From assembly GCF_004000925.1 (NCBI RefSeq), contig NZ_BIME01000003.1:186001-250000 (forward strand): 64,000 nt of DNA, read 5' to 3'. The notes below the pieces were generated by a model. The model was not told the DNA's origin. It worked only from the letters and a program-made list of their open reading frames with translations, and ran no database searches. Position numbers and translations under genes: made by a program. The stretch is from Paenibacillus illinoisensis NBRC 15959 (GTDB lineage: Bacteria; Bacillota; Bacilli; Paenibacillales; Paenibacillaceae). Every line of letters begins with the position of its first letter. Position 1 is the first letter of the stretch. Below, piece after piece: positions 61,611 through 64,000 of the stretch.

Positions 61611-63956
61611 TCAATCACCCGCAGAGAAGTTTCCGGTTGAAGGGGAGATGCGCTTGTAGTCCAGCCATTCCTCGGGCAGAAGGGAACGATACGGCTCCTG
61701 GGTGAACCGATCATCCACCAATACGAGTACGCCCGTATCCTCTTCCGTCCGAATCAGCCTGCCGCCTGCCTGCAGCACCTTGTTCATCCCTGGAAAAACA
61801 TAAGCATAATTGAAGCCGTTACGTCCTGAGCGGTCGAAATAGTCACGAAGCACGTTGTTCTCCAGTCCAATCTGGGGAAGCCCTGCACCCACCACAACGA
61901 CCCCATTGAGACGATCTCCCGGCAGATCCACCCCTTCTGAAAATACGCCGCCCATCACGGCGAATACGAGCCTGGTTCGTTCCGGATGCGGCTGGAATGC
62001 ATTCAGAAATGCCTCCCTTTCCAGCTCATTCATGCCTTGTTCCTGCATGACCGTATCGGCCTCACCAGGAAGCTGCATGTAGGTCTCATAGACTTCACGC
62101 ATATACGGATACGAAGGGAAAAAGACAAGCAGGTTGCTCCGCGGCCACTCGGATACGAGCTGATGCAGCATGCTCGCAATCGGCTGCCTGGAACGCTGCC
62201 GGTCCTTGTAGCGAATGGACAAGGGAAGCAGCCTTACATCCAATTGTTCCCGCTGAAAGGGTGAAGGGATACGCAACGTGTAGTCCTCTTCCTCTGCACC
62301 AAGCATGTCCCGGTAATAACCCAGTGGTGACAAGGTTGCCGAGAAATGAATGATGGAACGGAACCCCTTCGCTGTCTGACGGAGCAGGACGGATGGATCA
62401 AGACAGAACAGCTTCACTCTCACTTCGCTTCGCACACATTCGGCATACGTGACGAATCGTTCATCATACAGCTTGGCGATACGCAGGAAGTTCTGGGCTG
62501 TGAAGTAGGCATCCAGCAGCAGTTGATCCGTCTCGGCATTTCCCGAACCGCCTTCCACAAGATTCTGCTCCGCAACCATGACAAAGGGCTCCAGCAATTC
62601 AATCAGTTCCTCCGGCGCTTCCTGCTGCAGCAGCTTGCCCTCTTCTCCTCCGTTTTTACGCAGGGTAATCAGATACTTATCGATGGCTCCCGCATGGTCT
62701 GTAATGGCCTTCGCGGCAGCGACACTGCTGCCCAGCGTCTTAAACTCCCTTTTGACATCCAGAAAAACAGCCTTCTCCAGCTCAGCGGAGAACATCATTC
62801 GTCCGCGATCAACCAGATTATGCGCCTCATCGACCAGCAGCACCGTCTTGCGTTTCTGCTCCTCCAGCATGCGTTTGAGGGAAATACGCGGGTCGAAAAT
62901 GTAGTTATAGTCACAGATGACTGCATCGGCAGCGTATGCCGCATCCAGCGAAAATTCGAACGGACACACCCGGTGCTTGCGCGCGTACTGTTCAATGACT
63001 GGGCGTGTCATCAATGTTTCATGCTCCAGCATATCCAGCACTGCCCCATTAATGCGATCATAATACCCTTCGCACATGCCGCACTGTCCGGTATCACAAG
63101 CTTCTTCTTCCTTGAAGCAAATCTTATCCTTGGCAGTCAGGCTGATCACATGCATGTTCAGCCCCTCAGCTTGCATTCTGGCAAAAGCCTCTTCTGCCGC
63201 AACACGAGTCGTCGTTCTTGCCGTAAGGTAGAACAATCGACTGGCTTCGCCTTCACCAATCGCCTTCACTGCGGGAAATAAGACGGACATTGTTTTCCCA
63301 ATTCCGGTTGGTGCCTTGGCCATCAGTCCCTTGCCTTCACGGATGGTCTGATATACTGCGCCTGCCAGCTTGCGCTGCCCTTCCCGATATTTGCGAAAGG
63401 GAAACGGTAGTTCTTTAACAGTGACATCGCGCTTCTCTTCATATGCAGCAATCATCTCGGCATAAGGAGCATATCCAGCAATGACCTCAGCAGCAAATTG
63501 CTCAAGCTCCTCACGTTCGAGCATGCGCCGATATCTTCTCTCCTGACTATTCACGGTCTGCACATAGGTAAGCTGCACTTGCATTCTTGGCTCATCATGC
63601 TGAACGGCATACATATATGCATACATGATAGCCTGCGCCCAGTGGACCGGAAGTCCGTCGCCCAGATCATCCAGGTTGCCGGCTGTTGATTTGATCTCAT
63701 CCACAGTGAGCTGACCCTCCAGACGAATCAGACCATCACATCTTCCTTCAACGACATAAACCAGGTCTCCATGCCGGATTTCAGCTTCAAGCACAACTTC
63801 TTTCAGATCATCCTCCGTATAATCCTTCTGCACCCGCTGATGAATTCGGGTTCCTTCCTGCATGGATGCATTGGAACGGAATCCGGGACGAATACTGCCG
63901 CTACGATATACATATTCAACCAAAGGCCTGACTGATATTCGAATGGTATTTGTCAT
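61611..63956 (-). CDS. PD-(D/E)XK nuclease-XPD/DinG helicase fusion
   Basis: A 781-residue protein. Residues 1-190 form a Cas4/RecB-type nuclease: G35..H39, D74 in EGRCDG, E87/K89 in VDEIKS, and Q108xxxY112. The rest is an XPD/DinG superfamily 2 helicase: Walker A APTGIGKT (215-222), Fe-S cluster Cys (280, 287, 292 or 295, 331), DEAH at 375-378 (LLVDEAHN), and C-terminal motifs (VFFPSYPYM, GGVFSEGVDLPG, QAGGRLIRTEEDTG). All nuclease residues are intact. It likely works in DNA repair or defence. Ribosome site is weak (GGGTGAT). Confidence 0.92.
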   Translation of the reverse strand: MTNTIRISVRPLVEYVYRSGSIRPGFRSNASMQEGTRIHQRVQKDYTEDDLKEVVLEAEIRHGDLVYVVEGRCDGLIRLEGQLTVDEIKSTAGNLDDLGDGLPVHWAQAIMYAYMYAVQHDEPRMQVQLTYVQTVNSQERRYRRMLEREELEQFAAEVIAGYAPYAEMIAAYEEKRDVTVKELPFPFRKYREGQRKLAGAVYQTIREGKGLMAKAPTGIGKTMSVLFPAVKAIGEGEASRLFYLTARTTTRVAAEEAFARMQAEGLNMHVISLTAKDKICFKEEEACDTGQCGMCEGYYDRINGAVLDMLEHETLMTRPVIEQYARKHRVCPFEFSLDAAYAADAVICDYNYIFDPRISLKRMLEEQKRKTVLLVDEAHNLVDRGRMMFSAELEKAVFLDVKREFKTLGSSVAAAKAITDHAGAIDKYLITLRKNGGEEGKLLQQEAPEELIELLEPFVMVAEQNLVEGGSGNAETDQLLLDAYFTAQNFLRIAKLYDERFVTYAECVRSEVRVKLFCLDPSVLLRQTAKGFRSIIHFSATLSPLGYYRDMLGAEEEDYTLRIPSPFQREQLDVRLLPLSIRYKDRQRSRQPIASMLHQLVSEWPRSNLLVFFPSYPYMREVYETYMQLPGEADTVMQEQGMNELEREAFLNAFQPHPERTRLVFAVMGGVFSEGVDLPGDRLNGVVVVGAGLPQIGLENNVLRDYFDRSGRNGFNYAYVFPGMNKVLQAGGRLIRTEEDTGVLVLVDDRFTQEPYRSLLPEEWLDYKRISPSTGNFSAGD

Positions 63957-64000
63957 ACGATCACCCGTTCTGTTTTAGTCCTTCTACTTTATCATGAAAA

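Noticed and set aside
62346-63281. Long plus-strand frame opposite the nuclease-helicase
   Set aside because: Shadow of a well-conserved gene; composition rich in Cys, His and Gln as expected for antisense.
1-64000. CRISPR arrays, tRNA, rRNA, insertion sequences, prophage
   Set aside because: No spaced direct repeats, no tRNA cloverleaf or rRNA sequence, and no transposase or integrase frames were seen.

Overview
The window looks like a chromosomal segment of a Gram-positive, endospore-former-type Bacillota, most likely Paenibacillus. The reasons are strong AGGAGG-type ribosome binding sites, roughly half GC, frequent GTG/TTG starts, lipobox lipoproteins, and a gene set typical of that genus (bacterial NO synthase oxygenase, padR-DUF1700-DUF4097 operon, cytoplasmic alpha-amylase, GH3 xylosidase/glucosidase, DUF3105 and DUF2294 proteins). 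I see no rRNA, tRNA, transposase, phage gene or CRISPR array. The assignment to Paenibacillus is an inference from protein character, not a database match.

Layout. 1-3.2 kb: peroxide/iron stress block (catalase, pseudo-receiver regulator, PerR-type Fur protein). 3.3-7.3 kb: signalling (diguanylate cyclase, degenerate hybrid kinase) with an aldo/keto reductase between. 7.5-10.2 kb: anaerobic ribonucleotide reductase nrdDG behind an Fnr-type box and a pair of NrdR boxes. 10.3-25.5 kb: a mosaic of small transcription units: soluble chemoreceptor, GH3 glycosidase, FAD/Rieske oxidoreductase, padR-HAAS-DUF4097 operon, SDR, XRE-cupin regulator with a VOC protein, esterase plus extradiol dioxygenase, cation efflux, quinone reductase with a divergent AraC regulator, and a membrane protein. 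25.8-29.6 kb: potABCD polyamine-type transporter. 29.9-34.8 kb: MFS pump, NUDIX remnant, NO synthase, Dps, HAD phosphatase, small membrane protein. 35-42.5 kb: a long minus-strand cluster (DUF2294, lipoprotein, nucleoside hydrolase, two permeases, ATPase, adenine deaminase) that reads as a purine nucleoside uptake and salvage pathway. 42.8-52.9 kb: zinc-ribbon membrane protein, DUF3105 protein with striking operators, a second nucleoside hydrolase, MMPL exporter with TetR, GNAT, lipid kinase, serpin lipoprotein, DUF697-like protein. 53-64 kb: marR plus heterodimeric ABC exporter, glucuronate isomerase, metallo-beta-lactamase fold protein, alpha-amylase, and a nuclease-helicase fusion.

Regulatory connections can be read directly. 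A nearly identical 15-bp dyad (form TTAGACTTAATCTAA) lies 80-110 bp upstream of katA, of the perR-like gene and of dps, 30 kb apart, defining a local PerR regulon. The PerR-like protein carries Glu where peroxide-sensing PerR proteins carry Asp. A dispersed structured repeat occurs twice (25.5 and 39.6 kb) with compensatory base changes in its stem. Three genes have terminators whose 5' arm is their own last codons. The DUF3105 gene has a perfect 10-1-10 palindrome in its leader and a related dyad on its -10 box. Many starts were moved inward from the longest reading frame because a good ribosome binding site decides them; these choices are stated per gene.
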